From positions 98,234,463 to 98,298,462 of the forward strand of contig NC_083570.1 of assembly GCF_027579695.1 (NCBI RefSeq): DNA of 64,000 bases, in the 5' to 3' direction. Below the pieces are notes generated by a model that searched no databases, had not been told where the DNA came from, and saw nothing but the letters and a program-made list of their open reading frames with translations. The stretch is from Neoarius graeffei. Taxonomy: Eukaryota; Chordata; Actinopteri; Siluriformes; Ariidae. Both the position numbers and the translations under genes were made by a program. Shown one piece after another: positions 1 to 11,637 of this stretch; the first letter of the stretch is position 1, and the number at the start of each line of letters is the position of its first letter.

Positions 1-23
1 GGTGTGTGTGTGCGTGTGTGTGT
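1..23. repeat. (TG)n microsatellite at window edge
   Basis: An almost pure TG run that is probably cut by the window start. Confidence 0.8.
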
Positions 24-628
24 TTTTCTCAATAAGCAACCGAACACTTGAGAAAGTCACTTGAAGAAAAATACCTGATCAGAGAATACATGCAATGTGC
101 ACACAATTAGATTAATCAGGAATGATCTCAGAACTGGTTATAAGGAATTAAATACAGATGTTTCTTTAAAAAAAAGGATCAGTTTTTAAGTGTTTTTATG
201 TAGATTTCCCAATGACTCTAATGTTATTAATATTTCCTTGTATTCATATCCTTTATTCCACTGTGTGAAAGCAGTGTAGTAGGTGTGCATCACTAATGTA
301 TAGGGGAGACCAGGGATGCTCGTAACAAAGGGATTGTTGTAACAGCATCACTTTCACCAATAAGGGATGACATAAGAATCATGTGATCAATTTCACGTAT
401 TACCTCTCCGTCCCTGACCTTGCATGTGAATTTGCATGGCTGTGTGAAGAAGTGTACAGGTTTTACGGCCAAAACAGTAATTTTCACGGAAGAAAGTAAA
501 TTTTTGGATAAAGCCTATATTTTGATGAGTACGGATACTGTACGAGTTTGAATTAAGTAACTTGTATTAGATTAAAGAATAGGTTCTTGGGGAAAATGTG
601 AGGCATATAATCTACGCTAATTTCAAAC

Positions 629-1448
629 CAGGCTTGTAGTACTCGAGTCTGACTTGTGCCCTAATTTTAAGGACTTGTGACTCGACTGGGACTTGAGCAC
701 TGATGACTCGGACTCGTACATTAACTGCATTCGGACTCGTAAACTGGAAACGAGGACTCAGATTTTTTCTTTATTTTTTGTAACATGCCATAATAATTTG
801 GCATAAGATATTTATATTTATATTGACATTGATTTTTATACTAATTTCATGCAAGAGAATGCACATTCACCTGCTCATACATCATGTTCAGGAACAAGCT
901 AACGTTAATGGTGCTAAAATGCCTGGAGAGAAGCCCCTAGGATTGTCCGCTTTGCTTATACAGACTTCTCGTGCAGTGTGGAAAAAATGCACTGCTATGT
1001 GTTCCATATGTAGAAGAACTATTGAGGAGACGACGGGGACGACCTCGAACTTCAATCGTCATTTGGTAAGACTCCACCCAGAGAAGGAAGTGACACGCTA
1101 TGTTCATTGTTCTGTTGATAGCGGGGCTTGCTTGCTGAGCGATGAACTAGCTAGTGTTAACCCTCTCATGTTATTTGCCCTGTTGACAGTGGGCGGGGCT
1201 TGCTGAGTGATGAGCAAGCTTTTTATCTGTAGCCTATTAACTAAAATGGGGCAGTCGAGCAGGAACGTTCGTCCAACACAGTAGCAGAGATGCTTTCACA
1301 TAAAGGCAGCAACAGCCACCTTCAAATGGTGCAGTTGGAGTCTTGTTCTCAGACTCGTCTTGAAATTTTCTTTAATGACTCGGACTTTAACACTGGGGAC
1401 TCGAGACTGGGCTCGGACTCGAGGTTTAGTGACTCGATGACAACACAC
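629..1448 (+). mobile_element. Non-autonomous hAT element with BED-finger remnant, copy 1
   Basis: The element starts CAGGCTTGTAGTACTCGAGT and ends in a degraded inverted copy near 1448. It is flanked by a perfect 8-bp target-site duplication TTTCAAAC (621-628 and 1449-1456), the length typical of hAT elements. Both ends are rich in GACTCG-type subterminal repeats. It has two relatives in this window, at 25692-32493 (interrupted) and 56456-57125. Confidence 0.85.
823..1206 (+). pseudogene. BED-type zinc finger remnant of a hAT transposase
   Basis: A 127-codon open frame lies inside the hAT copy. Residues 60-85 read C-x2-C, a stretch rich in Thr, then H-x4-H followed by PEKEV, which matches the BED finger layout (Cx2C...Hx3-5H). 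BED fingers sit at the N terminus of many hAT transposases and bind DNA. No transposase core (RNase H-like fold or C-terminal dimerisation region) follows, so this is a leftover of an internally deleted element. In the second copy (about 26,585-26,680) the second Cys is replaced by Trp. It is unlikely to be a host gene. Confidence 0.6.
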
Positions 1449-1456
1449 TTTCAAAC

Positions 1457-2385
1457 CAGCATGCTAGCACAGCTAACTAAACAGTGACTGACAGGGGTGG
1501 AGATGGTTGTTACACCTCATAAGAGTGTTGCAAACATCCCCATAATTACAACTCACATAGAAGACTGTGTACATGGAGCCCGTTGAAAACTCAAAATCCA
1601 AAGCAAAGTGGATCAGATGTGTAAATTGAAAGTTCTGGGCCCATGAAAACTGCACCCCTGGTAGACCTTGATACATCTGTCACTACTGTGACTCAGATAC
1701 ACACACTCAAGTTAATTTTTCATCATTTAAAAGAAAAACACAGTATGTGTGTTTGTTGGTTTATTAAAGGTAGACTGCCTTTCAGATTTTTCAAGTGTAG
1801 GTCATAAAAAGAATTTTCCCCGACACCTGGTTATTTTTTGTTTAGTGGACCGAAAGCTACTGAATTCGAATCACAGACTTCCAATTTTATTTATTTATTT
1901 TTTTAAATAGAACAATTAATAAATTTAAAGCCACATGGCCCTAAATTCGCTGCTATTTTTTCCTGCTTCACCATGACCCAATTCAAGATACTACATCATG
2001 CATGATGTGGTGGGCTTTCCCCGTTCACGCAAGGCATTGTGGGATACAAATTTGAAACAGGAGAGAAAAACGGAGGATGTGAGTGTGCAAATGAAATGTG
2101 AAAGACTGACTACAGTAACGGAAAATGAGAAGATGTTATGTTATATACGAAGGAAAGGAAACGCAGGACCAAACTAATAAATATCGGCAGTCAGCGAGCA
2201 CCTCGGTGTGATCAGCTGTTCGTTTAGTGACAGAATGATGGAACTGTCAGTGCACAAAGGTAAACCTGTGCATGCGCACACACACACGGACCTCCTCTGT
2301 CTGCTTGACTGCGCAAAGCGAGCGATTTCATGCACATTATTTGCTTTAATCCCCTCAAATTAAATAACTTCCCAGCCACAGAATG
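1457..2385. other. No gene recognised
   Basis: AT-rich sequence inside the 300-4629 element. I see no coding frame of substance, no RNA gene and no repeat that I recognise. Confidence 0.5.
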
Positions 2386-2975
2386 GCCTGATATCTTGTG
2401 AGATATTACAGAAATATAAACATATTTTTTTCGCGGTCCGAGTTCCATCAAATCCTGCACTCTGATTGGCTGGCGAGCGGGTCCATATCCTACGATACGG
2501 ACCCCGGTTACGGACCCCGGTTACGGACCTCTGGCGACTCGCTTGTTCACAGCAACAACAAACATCGTAGCAATTTTTGTCAACATTTATTTATTTCTCA
2601 GGAGAATAGCATTAATTTTACATCATGGATAGCGATAATGACAGTCTTTGCAGCGAAAGCGAGTTTTACTACCCTGAGGAAGAAGAAACAAGATAAAAAC
2701 ATTTCAGGAAAAAGCTAAAAACCTGTAACTGTTGCTAACGCCGAGCAAAAACATGGCTGAATCCTGAATGACTCAATTTTGTATAAATAGGGGACTACAC
2801 AGGCGGCAAAATGGAGTTTTTTTTTCCTGCCATGGAAGTGCACTTGTATACTGAGGAGAAAGCCATTTGCATTACAGCCGTGAATGAGGATTCAAAATGG
2901 CGGCTCGGCTCGGGTCGGTTTTCCCTTTCGGGCGCTCTCGTTTTCTGTTAGAATTTGGTAAAGAAAAAAATGATA
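2386..2975 (+). repeat. Promoter-like TE block, copy 1
   Basis: This block contains a CTCTGATTGGCTGG motif (an inverted CCAAT box) and duplicated CGGACCCCGGTTACGGACC units. A short frame starts at 2625 (MDSDNDSLCSESEFYYPEEE, stop at 2696). The same outer sequences and the first seven codons recur at 38996-39400 with a different interior. That fits the 5' promoter and first exon of a transposon gene, kept in non-autonomous copies. Confidence 0.5.
2625..2696 (+). pseudogene. 23-codon acidic N-terminal fragment of a transposon ORF
   Basis: The frame opens at an ATG behind a CCAAT-containing block and stops after 23 codons. The peptide is acidic (DSDNDS, then PEEEE). The paralogous block has the same start at 39189 and diverges after seven codons. 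Shared start codons upstream of unrelated interiors suggest the original first exon of a transposon protein. The function is unknown. Confidence 0.3.
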
Positions 2976-3135
2976 TATATTATTTACCAGCTTAAGGTCG
3001 GTCCGTATGGTGAAATACCGTGGCCTCGGCCTTGAATACTGACCTCGGCCCAGAGGGCCTCGCTCAGTACTTTCAAGACCTCGGTCACGGTATTTCACCA
3101 TACGGACCTCCCAGCTGGTAAATAACATATATATC
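2972..3135. repeat. Foldback (palindromic) element
   Basis: A 22-bp perfect inverted repeat (3001-3022 against 3086-3107) lies within a longer imperfect palindrome from about 2972 to 3135. The central part is built from CCTCGG motifs in both orientations. It could form a hairpin, and it resembles a small foldback MITE. Confidence 0.65.
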
Positions 3136-3138
3136 ACA

Positions 3139-3291
3139 ATGACCAAATTTCAGAGGGAACTAAATTTCACCGATTTTATGAACTCGAAAGGCCGTCTAGC
3201 TTTAATTGCCAGAAGTCTTCCTGGAATTTATGTTGATTATGATGAGCTGCATGACCCCCTGGTGAAAGTTTCCATTCATATGTGTCAGTAG
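3139..3291 (+). pseudogene. 50-residue open frame, transposon-derived
   Basis: An ATG immediately right of the foldback opens 50 codons of ordinary composition and ends in TAG. About 400 bp downstream (near 3690-3765) there is a further in-frame stretch containing YPDIVFYL. Similar tyrosine-rich pieces occur in fish transposon proteins that accompany THAP fingers, but that is recalled from general experience. I regard both as exons or debris of the gene of the 300-4629 element. No function is assigned. Confidence 0.3.
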
Positions 3292-3946
3292 GTATTATCA
3301 GATGTTCTTTAAGAAAGCTCTTTTACCGTAATGTCAGGACGCACACCACTGACACTGTGCTTCATTTCAGCATCAGTGATGAGCTCCTTTTGTTCTTAGT
3401 GAACCAGGAAGATGTTCAAGTGTTGGCAGACGCACAATAAATTTATATAGATGACTTGCGACCATGTGATCAAAATGTGCTACATCATGAGCATCCGCCA
3501 TGATGGTGGATATCCAAAGCAGCTAGGATGGCAACTGCTGAAAGCATGTCTGTAAACAATGCTGAAATTTCTCAGTACTACCACGATTTGAACGCTCAAG
3601 CAAAGATTCGATCCAAAGAGAAGATAGATAGATATGTGTGGTTTTGACCCATATTATTTAAGAAAGTCAGACTTTTCTGAAGATAAGACGCTTCTACCGG
3701 CCATAGAGTACCCAGATATCGTGTTCTATCTGGAAGAATCAAGTCCGACCTTGGATGAAACATAGCCTGTTTTCTGAGTGGGTGCCCAGTCTGGATTGTT
3801 TCTATCGTATAATTTTGCTGGCGCTCCTAGAAGCGAAATGGTAATACACGTGTTAAAATTATAACAACGACCGAGTGAACCACGACAAGAGAACGCTCAT
3901 TTTATAGCAAGATTCTAGCAACACGAAATAAAATTCTTCCATGATA

Positions 3947-4195
3947 TTATCGAGAAAGCTTTTGAATCTCACCTGAGATAAAACGATTACTGCAAACACG
4001 AGCTGTTTTGGTTTTAGCCTCTGTTAGATCAACCCTGCCGATGTTGTTCAGCCGTGCTTGTCTCCTCTTCGTACCAAGCCTCAGAGTTTCCTCGCCCTCT
4101 TTCTGAATCACGGACAGAATTCTAAAAAATCGGAACATGCCACGGTCACGAGTACTGTTGTGACCACAACCATATACAGCACAAAGATATGGCAT
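3947..4195 (-). pseudogene. Degraded THAP-type zinc finger
   Basis: Starting from the Met codon at 4195, the peptide opens MPYLCAVYGCGHNS, the usual start of a THAP domain with the first Cys pair (C-x4-C). It continues with an RFF motif and ends with VCSNRFISG. The family normally has C-S-x-H-F at that point; here the zinc-binding His is replaced by Arg, so the finger should be non-functional. THAP fingers bind DNA in P-element-type transposases and in host proteins derived from them. The position just inside the right end of the 300-4629 element supports a transposase N terminus. No transposase core follows. Confidence 0.5.
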
Positions 4196-5086
4196 AGCTA
4201 AAAGAACGCTTAAAGCAGTGGAAAAACAAAGAGAGTCACGCACACGTGACTATGTTTTGTATAGAACGTCGCTTGACCCTGCATTTGTATCTCCACCAAC
4301 ATGGCCGACATCCGGGTTTCTATTTTGCTTTGACGTCACTTGCAAGTCAAGGATAGATGCATATTTCGTGGTGTGGTCTCAATTTTAAATTCTTCAATTT
4401 TACTTACAGTTTACCCCAGGTTGTGTTACAACGTACCCTGGTACGTTGAATTCGACATCCAGTAATGAATTTTGTGATTTATAGTTGGAGAAGTTGAAAA
4501 CATTGCTCTTTTTAGTAGACAAATGAGGAACTTTGTGTCGAAATTTGGGCGCTCCATCACAAAAATTCTGCAAGTTATAGGTGCTGAGACAAAAAGCGTT
4601 ACAGCCCATTCATCCCCGGTCTCCCCTATGCAGTAACCTGTGAGGAGTGTGTGTAAGTGTGTGTGGGAGTCTGTTGTATCGCACCTTGATGTGAACATTA
4701 GCAATCACCTGAACAGATGTTGCTAATTCAGCTTGCTGATAAAACATGTTGATGGCTCTTTGTATCACTGTCATTGCCGAGGCCAAGTTTGGCATGTGCT
4801 TTTTCTGAACCACGATGGTCAATATTGGAACTAACCACTTTTTCAAAGGGCCTTTGTTTGTCTTTCCTTACCCCCCCCCACACACACATACACATGTGCA
4901 CACTCTCTCTCTCCCACCCTCACACTCTGTTCGTGTTTCTGTACAGATTAAATCATTTGTATTTTCTCGGCTCCCAGTGCTATTTTATTTTCTTTACTTT
5001 CATTTCCAAAACCATTTAGTTGCAGGTACAACACTGCCATTAACAAGCAATGCAGCTGCGTATGGATCTGATGTTCTCTTCTAAGT

Positions 5087-5090
<4 letters not shown>

Positions 5091-5142
<52 letters not shown>
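5091..5142. repeat. (TG)n microsatellite
   Basis: About 26 uninterrupted TG units. A C-run followed by short CA and CT runs lies at about 4870-4925. Confidence 0.95.
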
Positions 5143-5145
<3 letters not shown>

Positions 5146-5924
5146 GCTCTTGGGCAAAAGCAAGCAGTCACAGAGACAGTAAACTAAACACATCTGCCAA
5201 CTTCCCCTTTCAGCCGCAGGTTATCAGAGCCACACTGAGCAACCGATTAAAGCGAAAAAATAAAACAAATACTACTCATTTCAGCTGCACTGCCTTTGTT
5301 TCAGAAAGCAAAGCACCAGATTCATGCATGGAATTAACAATAAAAATGAAATAGTATCTATTTTCCATGCATTCGCTTTAGCTTGGCTGTTGTCGAATCG
5401 TTCTTTGCTTTGTAAAGATATATGACAAACATTTCATGTCATAAAAGTTCTATTAATAAAAGATCTTTTATAGTTCAGATAGGAGAAGATATTTTCCTTA
5501 TTTCATCCCTAATCTTTCAAACAGGTTGCCTGTGAACATCAGAAAAAAATTATTTTTGTGTGCTACAGGCTTTAAAAGAAAAGAAAGAAAGAATTTCACA
5601 CAGATTTGGAAACAATGAGGAGGAAAAAATATTTTGACATCCAGTCTGTGAGGAACAGCATTGTTTCTGTTGAGTAGATAAATTGTATAAAGTAATATCG
5701 TGAAAATAATCATATCACAATAGTTTTATTAATAAAGGATCCCTTACAGCTCAGGCAGCAGGAGATATTTTATCTCATGCCATCCTGAAACTGTGGAATA
5801 GTGCTCAAGAGAACAATGGAAATAGTTGATAGCTCTATTGGTGCCACTGGGTCATTGGGTCTTTATTTATTTGGATGAGTTATAGTCATTTTCATGCATT
5901 GTAGACAATTTATTAAGCAACATA

Positions 5925-6115
5925 CACTCACCGGCCACTTCAATAGGAACTTCTTATTAATTCTAAGATTCCTGTTCTTGGCTGTAGAAGTGGAACCCAG
6001 TGTGGTCTTCTGCTGTTGGATGCTGAGATGCTTTTCTGCTCACCACAGTTGTAAAGAGTGATTATATGAGTTACTATATCATTCTTCGCAGCTTGAACCA
6101 ATCTGTGGTGGGTTT
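5925..6115 (-). mobile_element. Tc1-derived MITE, left part
   Basis: The terminus CACTCACCGGCCACTT follows TA. The sequence matches the right part of the element at 60181-60719 in reverse. The - strand keeps a decayed Tc1 transposase fragment (THIITLYNCGEQ...NSRRPHWVPLL). The copy breaks off where the GGAT minisatellite begins, and overlapping sequence resumes at 7535. Confidence 0.65.
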
Positions 6116-6243
6116 CCCAAAAGCCTCTTAATGCTAAGAGCATCTTAACTAGGAGAGAGAGTGTTCATTGTGCTGCTCGCTCTACCATTTAACGATGACC
6201 TTTGTGCTATGATGCTTTTGGGAAACTCAGGCACAGGCCAATT

Positions 6244-7538
6244 TGGATGGATGAATGGATGATAGATAGAAGGTAAGGAAACAGACTGGTAAGGGTGGAT
6301 GGATGGATGGATGGTAGGAAAGCAGACTGATGAGAGTGAATAGATCTCATCTCATCTCATTATCTCTAGCCGCTTTATCCTTCGGTCGCAGGCAAGCTGG
6401 AGCCTATCCCAGCTGACTACGGGCGAAAGGCGGGGTACACCCCGGACAAGTCGCCAGGTCATCACAGGGCCGACACACAGACACAGACAACCATTCACAC
6501 TCACACTCACACCTACGGTCAATTTAGAGTCACCAGTTAACCTAACCTGCATGTCCTTGGACTGTGGGGGAAACCGGAGCACCCGGAGGAAACCCACGCG
6601 GACACGGGGAGAACATGCAAACTCCGCACAGAAAGGCCCTCGCCGGCCACGGGGATCGAACCCGGACCTTCTTGCTGTGAGGCGACAGCGCTAACCACTA
6701 CACCACCGTGCCGCCCGAGTGAATAGATGGATGGATAAATAGTAATCAGACCAATACAGATGGATGGATGGTATTAAAGCAGACTGGTAAAAATTGTTGG
6801 ATAGATGGATGGATAGATGGATGGTAATCAGGCCAGTAGAGATGAATGGATGGATGGATGGATGGAAGGTAAGAAAGCAGATTGGTAAGGTTAGATGGAT
6901 GGATGGATGGATGGATGGATGGATGGATGATAATCAAGCCAGCAGAGATGGATGGATGGGTGGATGAATGGATGGTATTAAGGCAGACTGGTAAAACTGA
7001 TGGATGGAAATCAGGCCAGTATGGATGGTATTAAGGCAGACTGGTAAAATTGATGGATGGATGGATGGATGGATGGATGGATGGATGGATGGATGGTAAT
7101 CAGGCCAGTAGAGATGGATGGATGGATGGATGGTAGGAAAGCAGACCTGGTAAGGGTAAGGATGGATGATGGATGAATCAATGGAAGGTAAGAAAGCAGA
7201 CTGGTAAGGTTGGATGGATGGAAAGAAAGCAGACTGATAAGACTGAATGGATGGATGGATGGATGGATGGATGGATGGATGGATAGTAATTAGGCCAGTA
7301 GAGATGGATGGATGATTGGATGGTATTAAGGCAGACTGGTAAAATTGATGGATGGAAATCAGGCCAGTAGAGATGGATGGATGAATGGATGGATGGTATG
7401 AAAGCAGACTTGTAAAAGCTGATGGATGGATGGGCAGATGGATAGTAATCAGACCAGTAGAGATGGATAAATAGATGGCTGAAGGGATGAGTGGAGGAAT
7501 GAGTATTAAACAGGCTGGTTTACATGGATGGATGGATG
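6244..7538. repeat. GGAT-rich compound minisatellite A
   Basis: Runs of GGAT alternate with a recurring linker of the type AAAGCAGACTGGTAAAA or AATCAGGCCAGTAGAG, giving units of roughly 60-80 bp. A SINE has inserted at 6346-6716. The same unit forms array B (9905-13035). Confidence 0.85.
6346..6716 (-). mobile_element. tRNA-headed SINE, type A, full length
   Basis: On the - strand it starts with GGGCGGCACGGTGGTGTAGT (an A-box-like region), then a B box close to GGTTCGATCCC. It ends in a pentanucleotide tail, (ATGAG)n. It is flanked by a perfect 12-bp duplication GAGTGAATAGAT (6334-6345 and 6717-6728), so it retroposed into the minisatellite. Confidence 0.9.
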
Positions 7539-8012
7539 CTGAGACACTTTTCTGCTCACCACGGTTGTAAAGAGTGATTATATGAGTTACTATATCCTTT
7601 CTGGCAGCTCAAACCAATCTGTCCATTTCCCTCTGACCTCTCTTATCAACAAGGTGTTTGTTTCCACCCACAGAACTGTCGCTCACTCAACTCATTGTTT
7701 TTTGTTTTTCGCACCATTCTGTGTAAACTCTAGAGGCTGTTGTGTGTGAAAACCCCAGGAGATCAGCAGTTTCTGAAAAACACTCAAACCAGTCCATCTG
7801 GCTCAAACCAACACCCATGCCACAGTGAAAGAAAGTCACACTTTGAGATCACAATTTTTCCCATTCTGATGTTTGAAGTGAACATGAACTGAAGCTCTTG
7901 ATTTGTATCTGCATGATTTGATGCATTGTGCTGCTGTCAAGGGACCGGCTGATTAGAGAACTGCATCAAACAGCAGGTGGATGGGTGTTCCTAATAAAGT
8001 GGCTGGAGAGTG
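7535..8012 (-). mobile_element. Tc1-derived MITE, right part
   Basis: This continues and partly repeats the element begun at 5925. It ends ...GGCTGGAGAGTG before TA at 8013-8014. The copy at 60181-60719 is nearly complete and shows the same internal order. Confidence 0.65.
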
Positions 8013-8024
8013 TATGTTCTATGT

Positions 8025-8377
8025 CTCATCTCATCTCATTATCTCTAGCCGCTTTATCCTGTTCTACAGGGTCGCAGGCAAGCTGGATCTTATCCCAGCT
8101 GACTACGGGCGAAAGGCGGGGTACACCCCGGACAAGTCGCCAGGTCATCACAGGGCTGACACATAGACACAGACAACCATTCACACGCACAGTCAATTTA
8201 GAGTCACCAGTTAACCTAACCTTTGGACTGTGGGGGAAACCGGAGCACACCCACGTAGACACGGGGAGAACATGCAAACTCCGCACAGAAGGGCCCTCGC
8301 CAGCCACGGGGCTCGAACCCAGAACCTTCTTGCTATGAGGCGACAGCGCTAACCACTACACCACCATGCCACCTACT
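8025..8377 (-). mobile_element. tRNA-headed SINE, type A
   Basis: Full-length copy with a short internal deletion near 8225-8245. TTCTATGT is repeated on both sides (8017-8024 and 8378-8385), consistent with a target-site duplication. Confidence 0.85.
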
Positions 8378-8822
8378 TTCTATGTGCATTTATATATTTA
8401 TATAAATATATATATAAATCCGAAAACTTAGATGTCAATGGCAAAACTTTTTTTTTCTTTGCTAATGTTAGAGGATGTTAAAATATGGATGTTAAAGGAA
8501 ACATCTGTATTATATAATGTTTAACACGTCTTTTTTCAGTAGGTAAATTGTGAAAATGTTCTTCTTTTCCCCCAGAAAGTGTGGGGTTGTAAACTTTTGT
8601 TCTCATGTCCAGCTGAAAATTGTATAATGATACCACGCAGATCTATTCTTTGCAAACAATTTCCTTCTTTGTAAAAAAAAAAAAAATCCTAGGAAATGCT
8701 AAGAATGGAAATGATAGTGTTTCACAGAAAGTATCCCCAGTATGCACACGTGTGTTAATATGGAGTGTCTGTGGACTAAATGTGTGTTTAACACAGTGTG
8801 GGTCTGCATGCATGTTTAATAT
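8378..8822. other. No gene recognised
   Basis: AT-rich intergenic-looking sequence with a poly-A run near 8675. No coding potential recognised. Confidence 0.5.
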
Positions 8823-8823
8823 G

Positions 8824-8873
<50 letters not shown>
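8823..8873. repeat. (TG)n microsatellite
   Basis: About 24 GT units. Confidence 0.95.
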
Positions 8874-8875
<2 letters not shown>

Positions 8876-9433
8876 CACAGAGGACCGGTGTAGTGTGAAT
8901 TACAGTAATTGCCTTGTTTGTTTTTGTTTTGCTGGTTCTGTGGGCTGCTAAGCCACTGCTCCAGTGCCTCTGATTGTTTGTCATTTACCATTTCGAGTGG
9001 AACTAACAAGCATACAGCGCAAGTGGGATTGAGAAATTGTGTGTGTGAGTTTGTGATAACGGCAGAAGAGAGAGAGTAAAAAAAACTGTATATGTATCCC
9101 CATTTTTGTTTCCTTTCCTCTTTCTGTCTTGTCACAATCTTTCCACCTACGCACATATTCATTTGTTACGACAGCCACGTTTCCGTAGCACACACTAAAA
9201 GCTAGATTATTGCATTGACGCAGATATGTATGCGCGTGTGGGTGTGGGTGTGTGTGTTTATGTGCCTGTGAAAGTGGTCACAGAGAACCTGAGTCACTAG
9301 GAAGTACATTATCTCTTATGTCCACTTCTATGAAGTGACCTCATGAAGGGCCGCTTCGTTGAGCTCGGGATGAGATAAGAGGCTGATAGTGGAGTGTGAC
9401 TGAAAAAGGTTACGGCCATCGTAAAGCAATGAT

Positions 9434-9464
<31 letters not shown>

Positions 9465-9904
9465 AAGTGATGAGGACAGAAGGAGAAAGAACAGAGACTC
9501 GTTATGAGGGATTAACATCCGCTGAAATAAAAACTTAATGATTGACAGCGACGTAGAAAAAGCAGGAAGAAAACAACAGGGCTAGTAATTGGTTTTTTTA
9601 AATACTATTATAATACTGTTATTCGTTGTTTGTGAATATAATGACAGCATCAATAAAATGACAGTAGACTGGGAGAGGCCATTAAGGAAAGCAGTGTCTC
9701 AGTTCATCTTAGCTCATCATTAAGAGAATTTACAAGTGAGACAGAATCTAATCCGCACACAGAGCTGAACGGTTCAGTGTTCAGGATCTTGCTCGAGGGA
9801 TCTACAGTGGCTCTCTGGTGGCCTGGGATTAAACAATAGACTATAACAATAGCCTTTTGAGGCTCAAACACTAAACCATACTCTCCTAATGCACACACAA
9901 CTCT
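8874..9904. other. No gene recognised; short (GA)n at 9439-9464
   Basis: Non-repetitive sequence apart from a GA run at about 9439-9464. I saw no splice-flanked coding segment. Confidence 0.4.
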
Positions 9905-10032
9905 TTTGCACAGATAAACAGATGAATGAGAATCAGGTTTGAAGAGATGGATGGATGTAAGCTGGCTGACAGAGATGAATCGATGGATGGAGAATAATCT
10001 GTCCGGTAGAGATGTATGTATGTCTGAATGTA

Positions 10033-11637
10033 CAGTGTCTTGCAAAAGTATTCATCCCCCTTGGTGTTTGTCCTGTTTTGTCGCATTACAAGCTGGAATT
10101 AAAATGGATTTTTGGAGGGTTAGCACCATTTGATTTACACAACATGCCTACCACTTTAAAAGTGAAAATTGTTGTTTGATTGTGATACAAACAATAATTA
10201 AGATGCAAAAACAGAAATCTGGAGTGTGCACAGGTATTCACCCCCCAAATTCAATACTTTGTAGAGCCATCTTTTGCTGAAATTACAGCTGCAAGTCTCT
10301 TGGGGTATGTCTCTATTAGCTTAGCACATCTAGCCACTGGGATTTTTGCCCATTCCTCAAGACAAAACTGCTCCAAGTCCTTCAAGTTAGATGGGTTGCG
10401 TTGGTGTACAGCAATCTTCAAGTTATGCCACAGATTCTCAATTGGATTGAGGCCTGGGCTTTGATTAGGCCATTCCAAGACATTTAAATGTTTCCTTTTA
10501 AACCACTCCAGTGTAGCTTTAGCAGTATGTTTAGGGTCATTGTCCTGCTGGAACGTGAACCTTCGTCCCAGTCTCAAACCTCTGGCTGACTCAAACAGGT
10601 TTTCCTCCAGAATTGGCCTGTATTTAGTGCCATCCATCTTTCCTTCAGTCCTGATCAGCTTTCCTGTCCCTGCAGATGAAAAATATCCCCACAGCATGAT
10701 GCTGCCACCACCATGCTTCACTGTAGGAATGGTGTTCTCAGGCTGTTGGGTTTGCGCCACACATGGCATTTCCCATGATGGGCAAAAAGATCGATTTTTT
10801 TTCTCATTTGACCAGAGAGTCTTCTTCCATATGTTTGGGGAGTCTGCCACATGCTGTTGGGCAAACTCCAAACATGTTTTCTTAAGCAATGGCTTTTTTC
10901 TGGCCACTCTTCCATAAAGCCCTGCTCTGTGGAGTGTATGGCTTAAAGTGGTCCTATGGACAGATACTCCCATCTCCACTGTGGATCTTTGCAGCTCCTT
11001 CAGTGTTATCTTTGGTGTCTTTGTTACATCTCTGATTAATGCCCTCCTTGCCCGGTTTGTGAGTTTTGGTGGGCGGCCTTCTCTTGTCAGGTTTGTAGTG
11101 GTGACATATTCTTTCCATTTTGCTATAATGGATTTAATGGTGCTCCGTGGGATATTCAAAGTTTGGGATATTTTTTATCACCCAACCCTGATCTATACTT
11201 CTCCACAACTTTGTCTCTGACCTGTTTGGAGGCTCCTTGGTTTTCATGTTGCTTGCTTAGTAGTGTTGCAGAGTCAGGGTCCATCCAGAACAGGTTGATT
11301 TATACAGACATCATGTGACAGATCATGTGACACTTTGCATACAGATGGTTCTTATTCAACTAATTATGTGACTTATGAAGTGAATTGGTTGGACCAGCTC
11401 TTATTTAGGGGTTTCATACGAAAGGGGGTGAATACTTGTGCACATTCCAGATTTCTGCTTTTTCATCTTAATTATTGTTTGTGTCACAATAAAACAAAAA
11501 TTTTCACCTTTAAAGTGGTATGCATATTGTGTAAATCAAATGGTGCTAACCCTCCAAAAATCCATTTTTAATTCCAGCTTGTCATGCAACAAAACAGGAC
11601 AAACACTGAGGGAGATGAATACTTTTGCAAGACACTG
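10033..11637 (-). mobile_element. Tc1-like transposon, complete ends
   Basis: A 1.6 kb element with TA on each side (10031-10032 and 11638-11639). The terminal repeats begin CAGTGTCTTGCAAAAGTATT, and the inverted copy closes the element at 11637. The repeat homology extends about 100 bp inward. Truncated relatives lie at 27325-27895 and 34728-35992. Confidence 0.9.
10251..11247 (-). pseudogene. Tc1 transposase, inactivated
   Basis: The start is taken as the ATG at 11247-11245. A frameshift near 11,160 separates the first ~30 codons from a 302-residue open frame (10251-11159). Family features remain: a paired helix-turn-helix N terminus, WSNEKK where the first catalytic Asp normally sits (WSDETK), QQDNDPKH with the second Asp, and NPIENLW with the catalytic Glu. 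The Asp-to-Asn change at the first DDE position and the frameshift both argue that it is dead. The fragment otherwise covers the whole catalytic domain to its GSTKY terminus. Confidence 0.88.

Larger units (their letters stand above)
300..4629. mobile_element. 4.3 kb DNA element with 19-bp terminal inverted repeats, degraded
   Basis: The left end reads ATAGGGGAGACCAGGGATG (300-318). The exact reverse complement with one mismatch occurs at 4611-4629. Both ends continue into short GTAAC-containing stretches. Between them lie a nested hAT MITE (629-1448), a promoter-like block repeated elsewhere in the window (about 2386-2975), a foldback (2972-3135), short coding-looking pieces and a THAP-type finger remnant on the - strand (3947-4195). 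This fits a cut-and-paste element whose protein genes have decayed. I could not fix a target-site duplication, so the superfamily is not assigned. The two ends could also belong to separate copies. Confidence 0.5.

Noticed and set aside
6690..6716. tRNA gene suggested by A and B boxes
   Set aside because: The boxes belong to SINE heads. The rest does not fold into a complete cloverleaf and is followed by a SINE body.
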